Origin: Anabaena sphaerica FACHB-251
GTDB taxonomy: Bacteria; Cyanobacteriota; Cyanobacteriia; Cyanobacteriales; Nostocaceae
Length of the DNA stretch: 64,000 bases
Direction: 5' to 3'
Assembly (NCBI RefSeq): GCF_014696825.1
Contig: NZ_JACJQU010000002.1
Span: forward strand, 620,001-684,000
In this document: piece by piece, positions 27,293 to 35,442 of the stretch
Numbering within the stretch: position 1 is the first letter of the stretch
How the letters are laid out: each line of letters starts with the position of its first letter
The notes under the pieces: generated by a model
What the model was told of the DNA's origin: nothing
Seen by the model: the letters and a program-made list of their open reading frames with translations, nothing else
The model's database searches: none
Made by a program: the position numbers and the translations under genes

Positions 27293-27375
27293 CTGAGTTC
27301 TTCAGTATGTACTTAGGGTAGATAAAACTTTAAAGTATAAAAATTGTTTTTAATACGTGGTGTGAGATTAAGCAA

Positions 27376-29097
27376 ATGTTGGCATTAATAAAATTACTCG
27401 CCAGTCCAATGGTAATCGTGGGGGCGATCGCTACTTCAACATTAATAAGTAGTATTGCTTCTGCTCAGGTAGTATTGACAGATAATTCATCAATATCGGA
27501 ATCAACTACCCCAACCAGTTCAATTGATCATCTGCTAGATAATTCCTCTACTGTTACCCCTAATCCAGATCAAAATAACAGTAGCGCCGATGAAAGTATG
27601 GCACAGATTAATAGTGTCGCTCAGTTTTCTGATGTCCAACCCACAGACTGGGCTTTTCAAGCTTTACAATCCCTCGTTGAACGCTATGGCTGTATTGCGG
27701 GTTATCCCAATGGCACATTCCGAGGTAATCGTGCTATTACTCGTTATGAATTGGCCGCAGGCTTAAATGCTTGTTTAAATCGCATCAATGAATTAATATC
27801 CACAGCGACAAAGAATATTGTCTCTCAACCAGATTTGGTTTCTTTGCAGCGGTTAGAAAAAGATTTCTCCGCTGAACTAGCAACTCTCCGTGGTCGTGTT
27901 GATACATTAGAGGCTAAAACCACCGAAATAAGGGAAAATCAGTTTTCTACCACCACTAAATTACTTGGTAATTTAAGAGTTCAAACTAATACCTATTTTT
28001 CCGGTGACGGTAATCCTCAAGCGAATATGCAATACAGCCTCTTCCTGGGGTTGCTGACTAGCTTCACTGGGAAAGATCTGTTGCTAACCGCGCTAGGCTC
28101 TACCAGCAGTGAATTTCCTAATCTTGCCAGCACCAACAATGGCAGAGAAGTTGGTTCTACTAGAGAAGGTTCCAGCGATGCCACTGGATCTGGCGATAGT
28201 GGCGGCAGTTTCAGAATACTAGGTTTAGAATATCAATTTCCCATCGGTGAAAATCTAGTTATAGATGTCGTTGCTGCCAATCGCTATCGTTTTAGTCCGG
28301 TTTTACTTTCTCGATTTGCACCTTATTATAGTATTGGTCGTGGTCCAGCCAGTGCTTTTGCTGAAGCACCTCCCATTTATCTTGTAGGGGCTGGTACAGG
28401 TATTTCAGCCAGTTATAAAATTGTAGACTCTACTGTACTAACTTTGACTTATTTATCACCTCTTGGCAACGATTCCAACGCCGGAGGTTTATTTAACGGA
28501 GATTATATTGCTTCTGGACAAATTAACTATAATCCCAATCCTGGACTTTTCTTGCAATTTTTATATCAGCACGGTTATTTTAACCCTGGTAATTTTGGCT
28601 TTAATAGCGGTCAAAGTTTTAGAGGTAATGGTTTTGTCGGTACTGCCTTAGCAAATCGTTTTGATGATGCTGGTGTTTTATTTGCTGATGATTCTGCCGT
28701 TAGTACCAATGCTTATCAGGTTGGTGGCTACTTCGCCATCACTCCCAAAGTGCTAATTGGTGGTTGGGCTAACTTAATCCAAGCTAGGCTACTCGGTAAA
28801 GGAGATGCTGATATCTGGACTTATTCGGTTCAGGCAGCTTTTCCCGATTTGTTTAAACAAGGGAATCAGGGGGGTTTAATCGTTGGTATGGAACCTACCC
28901 TCACAGATGTCAGAACTAAACTACCTTACTCGCAATTCAAAAAGGATACATCATTACACATTGAAGCATATTACAGGCATCAGCTTACAGACAATATCTC
29001 AATTACTCCTTCTGTTACCTGGATTACAGCGCCTAATCAAGACGCTGACAATGAAGACATTGTTATTGGTGGGGTGAGAACAACCTTCAGTTTTTAG
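27376..29097 (+). CDS. SLH/OprB-type iron-uptake porin
   Basis: The 573-residue protein has a signal peptide (MLALIKLLASPMVIVGAIATS... ISSIASAQ). After a Ser/Thr-rich linker comes an SLH domain (about residues 88-140: FSDVQPTDWAFQALQSLVERYGCIAGYP). A coiled-coil stretch (about 150-190: LEKDFSAELATLRGRVDTLEAK) leads into an OprB-type beta-barrel ending in an aromatic residue (FSF). This is the architecture of the main cyanobacterial outer membrane porins, some of which have been implicated in iron uptake. The SLH and coiled coil span to the cell wall. It lies 134 bp after the multicopper oxidase gene. A shared role in metal handling is plausible but not proved. Confidence 0.9.
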   Translation: MLALIKLLASPMVIVGAIATSTLISSIASAQVVLTDNSSISESTTPTSSIDHLLDNSSTVTPNPDQNNSSADESMAQINSVAQFSDVQPTDWAFQALQSLVERYGCIAGYPNGTFRGNRAITRYELAAGLNACLNRINELISTATKNIVSQPDLVSLQRLEKDFSAELATLRGRVDTLEAKTTEIRENQFSTTTKLLGNLRVQTNTYFSGDGNPQANMQYSLFLGLLTSFTGKDLLLTALGSTSSEFPNLASTNNGREVGSTREGSSDATGSGDSGGSFRILGLEYQFPIGENLVIDVVAANRYRFSPVLLSRFAPYYSIGRGPASAFAEAPPIYLVGAGTGISASYKIVDSTVLTLTYLSPLGNDSNAGGLFNGDYIASGQINYNPNPGLFLQFLYQHGYFNPGNFGFNSGQSFRGNGFVGTALANRFDDAGVLFADDSAVSTNAYQVGGYFAITPKVLIGGWANLIQARLLGKGDADIWTYSVQAAFPDLFKQGNQGGLIVGMEPTLTDVRTKLPYSQFKKDTSLHIEAYYRHQLTDNISITPSVTWITAPNQDADNEDIVIGGVRTTFSF

Positions 29098-29277
29098 CTA
29101 ATCAAGCAATATCAACCAAATTACAGCAGGAGTCAGGAGTAAAACTAGCTTTGTGTATAGTTTTCAATTTAGATTCTGTACCTCATTGATCTGCAATCTG
29201 CTGTATAGGTAAAAAGTGCCAATACTAATCTGAGCCTTTTTAGCAATCTGCAAGTTTTCTGAAAACAATCTTAATTA

Positions 29278-29533
29278 GACATCTCCAGAAATGAAATATG
29301 CGTATCCTAGAACCCTTGTAGAGACGTTCCATGGGTAGGGATTCTCGGCTCTACATTATCTTACATCTTGCACCAAGCCCAGGTGATTAGAAAGATACTG
29401 CTATACAAACTAAGTCCGTCTGCACGGACTCACGGAAAATCAAGGGTTTGAAACCCACGCCGGGGGGTTTTGTATGTATAGCCGTGACTTCCAGTCGCCT
29501 GGTGCAAGATGTGAGTTATTTTCCGGAGATGTC
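29278..29533. repeat. Nested inverted-repeat element flanked by TA
   Basis: The outer arms gacatctccagaaa (29278-29291) and tttccggagatgtc (29520-29533) match in 13 of 14 positions and are flanked by TA on both sides, as for Tc1/IS630-type targets. Inside are catcttgcacca (29364-29375) / tggtgcaagatg (29500-29511), gctatacaaac / gtatgtatagc, and a perfect agtccgt ctgc acggact hairpin (29413-29430). It is non-coding and best described as a MITE with a second palindromic repeat inside. Confidence 0.7.
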
Positions 29534-29939
29534 TATTGAGTCCTAACTTAATTTAGTCCCAAGTTTAATGGATAATAATTAACTAATACTTACGCAGCAT
29601 TGACATTAAATCCCAAATATGTGTATTGGGTTTAGGTATTCAAACTTGAGTTTTTGAATATGTAAAAAGTTATTAAAATCCCAGTCAGGGAAAATGGGTT
29701 CATGCCATTGTATGGGAGGAAATATAAATATTGAGGCAATGCAATTATAATATTGCTAGTTTATGTTGTATATTGGCTAGAGGTTAGTAGCACCTGAGTT
29801 GAAAATAAAATTAAAATCCAGAAGTAGAAATCTTGATGGGGGGCTAAAAAATCTTGATTTCTGACTACGGAAGGCTAATTTTAACTTTCTACGGTTACAT
29901 AGTTGATAGCTACCAAGATAATGAGGGAAAAATCAAGCT
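29534..29939 (+). promoter_or_regulatory. Leader region of the CMD/EthD/SnoaL gene array
   Basis: About 400 bp separate the nested repeat from the first gene of the array. The stretch is AT-rich with a small hairpin (attcaaa ... tttgaat, 29638-29659) and a purine-rich gaggga about 14 bases before the ATG at 29940. The promoter of the array should lie here; no regulator motif is convincing. Confidence 0.35.
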
Positions 29940-30281
29940 ATGAAGTATGAAAATGCAGTTTTAGATGATTTAGAACTTCAAGAAAGTTTAAAACAGATAA
30001 ATCCCAAATTTGGTGATTTTGTCACGCGAGTAGCAGGTGAAGCTTGGGGACTACCATTAATTGACCAAAAAACCAAAGCCCTGATCACAATTGCTGTTGA
30101 TGTAGTCAACCAAGGACAAGCAGGACCAGGAAGCCCCTTTGGCGCTCACGTCAGTATGGCTCTCAAACAGGGAGCAACTACTGAAGAAATCGAAGAATTA
30201 TTATTGTTCCTTTGTGCTTACGCAGGGTTCAATAAAGTCGCAGGTTGTTTTGGCGCTCTAAACGAAATACTGGGAAAATAA
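29940..30281 (+). CDS. Carboxymuconolactone decarboxylase-family protein
   Basis: The 113-residue protein fits the CMD/AhpD-like fold: NPKFGDFVTRVAGEAW, then QKTKALITIAVDVVNQG, HVSMALKQGATTEEIEELLLFLCAYAGF and NKVAGCFGALNEIL. The CxxC redox pair of AhpD is absent (only isolated Cys in FLCAYAGF and AGCFGAL), so a peroxidase role is not supported. A close copy forms the N-terminus of the fusion protein at 32249. The ATG is preceded by a weak gaggga. It is the first gene of the array leading to the icfG cluster. In Synechocystis a CMD-family gene (slr1853, from memory) is part of the equivalent neighbourhood. Confidence 0.88.
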   Translation: MKYENAVLDDLELQESLKQINPKFGDFVTRVAGEAWGLPLIDQKTKALITIAVDVVNQGQAGPGSPFGAHVSMALKQGATTEEIEELLLFLCAYAGFNKVAGCFGALNEILGK

Positions 30282-30689
30282 TCTCCAGCCTGATTCCGGA
30301 ATCCACTACTCTCGATTTGTAGTTGAGGAAAGTGAAATTACTGAGGTACGGAAATACGGAGATTTGAGGAAAAATCAACTTCTGTTTTGCCATAATAATA
30401 AGTTGTCTGCAACTGTAGGCGTTAATATAGCAATCACAAATATTGACCTCAAGAAACAGACACACCAACTTATTGTAAGTTTGAGACAAGTGTGTTAAAC
30501 AAGTTGAACCTTGTCGCTGAATAATCTTCTTCAAAACTTCTACATCTATCTAGATAGTAGGAAATAAACCTGTGGAAAGATAGGCGATCGCTTGATTTAA
30601 AAACCTTGATTGTTCTCAGGTTTGAGCCTTTATTTTCATCAAAGTAACATCAACCAAAATTAAGTCATGGTGGAAAAAGGACAGCAATA
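30282..30689 (+). promoter_or_regulatory. Intergenic region between CMD gene and EthD/SnoaL gene
   Basis: The 408-bp spacer carries a GCGATCGC site (about 30583-30590) and an AAAGGA ribosome site about 10 bases before the ATG at 30690. A 101-codon minus-strand frame overlaps it but also overlaps the CMD gene, has no family resemblance, and is not called. The spacer is missing from the duplicated, fused copy at 32249. Confidence 0.4.
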
Positions 30690-32246
30690 ATGCTTTCAGT
30701 AATTAATAACGCAATCAAAACTGATTATTCAGCACGGGATCAAAAAGGAAAAGTAGCCTTTTATGTACTGCTGTGGAAAAGACAAGGAATCTCTCTAGAA
30801 ATTTTTGACGACTATTGGAGAGACGTACACGGACCAGTTTGTGCTAGATTACCAGGGCAGTATCAATACTGGCAATTTCATGTAGCTCATAACCAAGGTG
30901 GCTTTTGTCCAGAGATTCCCGGCTTAGACTACACCTGGGACTCAGAAGATAACTTCGATGGCATCGCAGAGTTAACATTTGCAAGTGTTGCAGATCGTCA
31001 GACATGGTTTACGGCTTCCGCCATTCTGATGGATGATGAACACAACTTATTCCGTAAAGCCATCGGTTACAACAGCAGTCCCGGTAATTCTATTACATAC
31101 ATAGATAGAATCTCCATCGGTGATCCCAACGGTGAAACTGGCGCAATCAAATTTCACGTCATGGTGAAAAAAGCCAATGGCGCAAGTACAGAAGCTTTTC
31201 GTCGTTATTTAACAGAAACTTTTGCTCCCTTAGTTAGCAGTAGTGATTCCGTCCTCAAATTCCGACTACATTTATTTGAAGAAGTAGATAATTCTCGACC
31301 AGATGCAGCAGGAGTTGGTCATTATGAACCAGCAGAAAAGCAATATCATGCAGCTTATGAAATTGCCTTTGCTAATCATCTAGAAAGAGAAAAGTTTTTT
31401 GCATCTTCCGAATATTTAGCAGCAGTAAAAGACGCAGCTAAATATATTAAACAAATCCAACCATTTCCCGAAAGAACAGCTTATACATTTGTTTACGATG
31501 GTCAGATGACACTCGCTGGTAAACGGAGTTCCTCAGTAGCAGAACTGATCACAGAAATTGGCGCAGTTAATCAACTTCAAGAAGATATAGAATCTCTCAT
31601 GCTAAATCAAACTCTTTACAATCAACAAACCAACGGATTTTCCTCTTCCCAAAACGGACAAAGCCAGCCAAAAGCAACGAGAAAGAGAACTAATTATTAT
31701 GCTGGTTTATCCGCTGATTATTCTCGCCCCGGTTTAGTTACTCCTTACGTAGCGAAAAAACTGATCGAGGATGCAGAAAGAATTGTGGCCATGAAAGAAC
31801 CAAAACTCCCAGAAATTGGTCCTTACTATACCCTGGCACAAATTGAACAAGAAAACAGAGATTGGTGGCCTACCCATTGCGAAGCCTTAAGACAAGGAAG
31901 AGGCGATATTTTAACTGGAGAATATCGTGATGATCTAGTTTATTTTTGTCAGGATGGACCATACCAAGGCTTAGAACAACAAAAAGAAAGAGAAAAACAT
32001 TGGTGGGCTTTAATTGCTCAACCAGGAGTGACAATGTGCTGGCCTATTGTCATGTTTTTTGGTGAACATACATACTTTGAATGGAAGTGTGTGGATGATG
32101 AAACCAACGAAACTCTCGCCAAAGGAAATGTAACTTGGGTGCGTCGTGGTCATCGTGGTGCTTGCTATTTGAAGACTGAACAACTAACTTTCTATCGTGA
32201 TGTTTTTGCGGCTCAGGAATTATTGACCTTGATCACCACCGCTTAA
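30690..32246 (+). CDS. EthD-EthD-SnoaL fusion protein
   Basis: The 518-residue protein starts with two EthD-type alpha/beta (dimeric ferredoxin-like) domains. The first (about 20-130) has FYVLLWKRQGISLEIFDDYW and the DVHGPVCARLPGQ motif. The second (about 150-270) has IKFHVMVKKANGASTEAFRR and TETFAPLV. A Gln/Ser-rich linker (about 305-335) joins a C-terminal SnoaL/NTF2-like domain (about 360-505; RQGRGDILTGEYRDDLVYF, TYFEWKCVDDETNE). Both folds occur in cofactor-independent cyclases, hydratases and monooxygenase-like enzymes of quinone and polyketide chemistry. No scaffold-making enzyme is nearby, so the substrate is unknown. The stop is 2 bp before the next ATG, indicating coupled translation. 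Confidence 0.85.
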   Translation: MLSVINNAIKTDYSARDQKGKVAFYVLLWKRQGISLEIFDDYWRDVHGPVCARLPGQYQYWQFHVAHNQGGFCPEIPGLDYTWDSEDNFDGIAELTFASVADRQTWFTASAILMDDEHNLFRKAIGYNSSPGNSITYIDRISIGDPNGETGAIKFHVMVKKANGASTEAFRRYLTETFAPLVSSSDSVLKFRLHLFEEVDNSRPDAAGVGHYEPAEKQYHAAYEIAFANHLEREKFFASSEYLAAVKDAAKYIKQIQPFPERTAYTFVYDGQMTLAGKRSSSVAELITEIGAVNQLQEDIESLMLNQTLYNQQTNGFSSSQNGQSQPKATRKRTNYYAGLSADYSRPGLVTPYVAKKLIEDAERIVAMKEPKLPEIGPYYTLAQIEQENRDWWPTHCEALRQGRGDILTGEYRDDLVYFCQDGPYQGLEQQKEREKHWWALIAQPGVTMCWPIVMFFGEHTYFEWKCVDDETNETLAKGNVTWVRRGHRGACYLKTEQLTFYRDVFAAQELLTLITTA

Positions 32247-32248
32247 TA

Positions 32249-35200
32249 ATGGAACAGGAGCGAGTGTACAAAAACGCGGTTCTGGATGACCCTGAACTTC
32301 AAAAGGGTCTAAAACAAATTAATCCCAAGTTTGGTGATTTTGTCATTCGGGTAGCAGGTGAAGCTTGGGGTTTGCCGTTAATTGACCAAAAAACTAAGGC
32401 TCTGATTACCATCGCTATTGATGTTGTTAATCAGGATCATAGAGGTCCTGGCAACCCCTTCGCTGCCCATGTCAATATGGCTCTCCAGCAAGGCGCAACC
32501 CGCGCAGAAATTGAAGAACTGCTGTTGTTCCTCTGTGTTTATGCGGGATTTAATAAAGTCGCGGCTTGCTTTGCTACCCTGAATTTGATTTTTGATCATG
32601 CCAATAGCACACCAAGGATAGCAGAAATGCTGACAACGAATCAAAAGGCAACCACAGCCGATTATTCAGCACGGGATCAAAAAGGAAAAGTCGCTTTTTA
32701 TGTACTCCTGTGGAAAAGACCAGGAATCGCAGAAGAGCTTTTTGATAAATATTGGAAAAACGTACACGGACCCGTTTGTGCCAGATTACCTGGACAATAT
32801 CAATATTGGCAATTTCGGGTAAATCACAACCAAGGTGGGTTTTGTCCGCAGATTCCCGGCTTAGACTACACAACTGACTCAGAAGATAACTTTGATAGCA
32901 TTGCTGAGTTAACATTTGCAAGTGTTGCAGACCGTCAGACATGGTTTACAGCCTCTGCTATTTTGATGGATGATGAGCATAACTTGTTCCGTAAAGCCAT
33001 CGGTTATGTGAGCAGTCCTGGGAATTCTATTACTTATGTAGATAAAATCCCTACCGGTGATCCCAACGGCGAAACCGGCGCAATCAAATTTCACGTCATG
33101 GTGAAAAAAGCCAATGGCGCAAGTATAGAAGCTTTTCGTAGTTATTTAACCGAAACTTTTGCCCCCCTAGTTAGCAGTAGTGATTCCGTCCTCAAATTCC
33201 GACTACATTTATTTGAAGAAGTAGATAATTCTCGTCCAGATGCCGCAGGAGTGAGTCATTATGAACCAGCAGAAAAGCAATATCAAGCAGCTTATGAAAT
33301 TGCCTTTGCTAATCATCTAGAAAGAGAAAAGTTTTTTGCATCTTCTGAATATTTAGCAGCCATAAAAGACGCAGCTAAATACATTAAACAGATCAAACCC
33401 TTTCCCGAAAAAACAACTTATACTTTTGTTTACGATGGTCAGATTACCCTTGCTGGTCAACGTAGTGCCAAAGTAGCAGAATTGATTAATAAAATTGGTG
33501 CTACCAATCAAATCCAAAATGACATTGTGGCGTTGATGGTTGGTAGTCAAACTCATGAAAAAGGTTTAATACACAATGGTCAAACTGAGCTAAAAAATAG
33601 CGCCTTAACTACTTCTGGTTTAGGTCATTTGTTGCAAGGCGTTCAACACGTCGGTGTTACAGTTCATGACATGAACCAATCCCTCGAATTTTACACAGAA
33701 GTCTTGGGAGGAAAATTAGTTGTTGGTGAAAATGAGTTAGTCGGTGATGTCATTCAAAATACTCTTTTTCAACAAGAAGAATTGGATGCGATCGCTAAAG
33801 GTATTGATCCGCAAACCCTGCCTATTCCCCATCTCAGAAGTGCCAAAGAAGACGCATTAGATGTCAAGTTTATTTCCTTTGGTAACACAGCTGTAGAACT
33901 AATTTACTTTCGCGAAGCGGGTAAACCTAACGCTCCTTATGCTTCAGTTCCTAATAGTGCTTCCCAAATTGGCAAAGTCAATGCCATGCACATTTCTTTC
34001 AACGTTAAAGAAGGCGTTGATTTGAATGTTTTTGCCAATATGTTAGAAGCAGAATGTCACAAGCGGGGAATGACAAACGTCGTTTGTAACCGAGTTGTTA
34101 ACGTCAAATCCGAAGCTGAAAGAAGAGCAGTTGCCCTCAGATATAATTCTTTTAAATTTTGGAATGAACCAGAAGATTTAGCTGCCGGAGAACCAGAAAT
34201 AGATTGGAGTCACGATCCAATGGAAGGTTGGTCTTTGTTCTACTGCAAAGGACCAAATGGGGAACAATTGGAATTTAACCAAGTTACCCGTAAAGTTAAA
34301 ACCAGCTTCCAACAAGGAATGCAGGAATATAACCAGGCCAACGGCACTACATTCACCTTTCCAGAAGCAATAGTTACCAACTTCAATCACACAGGAAACG
34401 GAAAACATCCTCAAATTGCCCAGACGCAAAATCACAACTCTGGCAATTTAAAAGCAACCAATAATGGAACTATCTCCATGTCCAAAAAATTCCCCGGAAC
34501 CAATACAGACTTAGTAAAAAGATTATTCTCCAGAGGAGAAGCTTTTGATTCCGAAGGTTTCATTACTTTCTTTACCGACACACCAGTTTATCAATTTGGT
34601 AACTTTGATGTCTGTTTAGATAAAGAAGCCATTAAAAAATCAGCCGATGCTTTCTTCAGTCAAATTGATGCGGTGTATCACGAAATCAAAATGATCTGGG
34701 AAGTCGGAAATGTCGTCTTCGTAGAAATGGATGTCCTCTATTGGCGTAAAGATGGCTCAGTTATATCACTTCCTTGCAGTGACATCTTCCGAGTCCAAGG
34801 GGATAAATTCAGCGAATTGCGGATTTTCATGGATGTAAATCCTGTATTTAACCCCAAAATTTTCGTGCCTCAATCTGCTTCTGTGTTGACAGTTAGCAAA
34901 GGACAAAAAATGCTTCCTCCCGACACCATGAGGAGACATTTTGCCGAACATCCTGAAGGTAAAGAAAGAGTATCCCAAGGATTTGTTCCCAAATGGTCAA
35001 TTGCTGGACCAAAATGGCCTATCGGTGCTGAAAATACCCCCGCTTCCTCAGCACAGTTAACAGTAGTTGGTGAACTATCAGCAGCAATCATGGCTGAAGA
35101 TTGGGAAAAAGTCAAAACTTACCTGACAGATGACCTATTTTATAAAGTTGGTTCAGGTGAGCCAATGTATGGACCAAACGCAGTTGTAGACTTCTTTAAA

Positions 35201-35413
35201 CACACCTTTAAAACTACAGCTAAGTTTTATGGTCATGATGCCCGAAAAATTTGGATAGAACCAGACATCATCACCATTGAAATGGATGCTAAATATGAAA
35301 TGGTAGGCAGCAAGAAACACGTGGTAGTAGCTTGTTGCGATATCTATCGGATGCGCGGCAATAAGGTAAGTGAATGGCGGGTTTATGCAGATATGACCCC
35401 GTGGCAAAACTGA
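32249..35413 (+). CDS. Six-domain CMD-EthD-EthD-VOC-SnoaL-SnoaL fusion
   Basis: The 1054-residue protein joins a CMD domain (5-118), two EthD domains (about 140-390), a VOC/glyoxalase-like region (about 455-690; QHVGVTVHDMNQSLEFYTEV with later VELIYF, NAMHISF and GEQLEFNQ ligand-type residues) and two SnoaL/NTF2-like domains (about 750-870 and 937-1050). The CMD and EthD parts are close copies of the proteins at 29940 and 30690. The SnoaL pair is a near-identical copy of that in the gene at 35443. An internal ATG at 32627 aligns with the start of the 30690 gene, marking the fusion point. The start at 32249 is 2 bp after the previous stop. The reaction is unknown; the chain looks like a self-contained set of cofactor-light enzymes. 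Confidence 0.85.
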   Translation: MEQERVYKNAVLDDPELQKGLKQINPKFGDFVIRVAGEAWGLPLIDQKTKALITIAIDVVNQDHRGPGNPFAAHVNMALQQGATRAEIEELLLFLCVYAGFNKVAACFATLNLIFDHANSTPRIAEMLTTNQKATTADYSARDQKGKVAFYVLLWKRPGIAEELFDKYWKNVHGPVCARLPGQYQYWQFRVNHNQGGFCPQIPGLDYTTDSEDNFDSIAELTFASVADRQTWFTASAILMDDEHNLFRKAIGYVSSPGNSITYVDKIPTGDPNGETGAIKFHVMVKKANGASIEAFRSYLTETFAPLVSSSDSVLKFRLHLFEEVDNSRPDAAGVSHYEPAEKQYQAAYEIAFANHLEREKFFASSEYLAAIKDAAKYIKQIKPFPEKTTYTFVYDGQITLAGQRSAKVAELINKIGATNQIQNDIVALMVGSQTHEKGLIHNGQTELKNSALTTSGLGHLLQGVQHVGVTVHDMNQSLEFYTEVLGGKLVVGENELVGDVIQNTLFQQEELDAIAKGIDPQTLPIPHLRSAKEDALDVKFISFGNTAVELIYFREAGKPNAPYASVPNSASQIGKVNAMHISFNVKEGVDLNVFANMLEAECHKRGMTNVVCNRVVNVKSEAERRAVALRYNSFKFWNEPEDLAAGEPEIDWSHDPMEGWSLFYCKGPNGEQLEFNQVTRKVKTSFQQGMQEYNQANGTTFTFPEAIVTNFNHTGNGKHPQIAQTQNHNSGNLKATNNGTISMSKKFPGTNTDLVKRLFSRGEAFDSEGFITFFTDTPVYQFGNFDVCLDKEAIKKSADAFFSQIDAVYHEIKMIWEVGNVVFVEMDVLYWRKDGSVISLPCSDIFRVQGDKFSELRIFMDVNPVFNPKIFVPQSASVLTVSKGQKMLPPDTMRRHFAEHPEGKERVSQGFVPKWSIAGPKWPIGAENTPASSAQLTVVGELSAAIMAEDWEKVKTYLTDDLFYKVGSGEPMYGPNAVVDFFKHTFKTTAKFYGHDARKIWIEPDIITIEMDAKYEMVGSKKHVVVACCDIYRMRGNKVSEWRVYADMTPWQN

Positions 35414-35442
35414 ACTGAAATAATTTAGTTAGGAGAATAGTT

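Noticed and set aside
29413-29456. Hairpins that might be a structured RNA or riboswitch
   Set aside because: They belong to a dispersed palindromic repeat inside a MITE-like element and are not next to a gene start.
30229-30534. 101-codon minus-strand frame
   Set aside because: Overlaps the CMD gene and its downstream spacer; no recognisable domain and no ribosome site.
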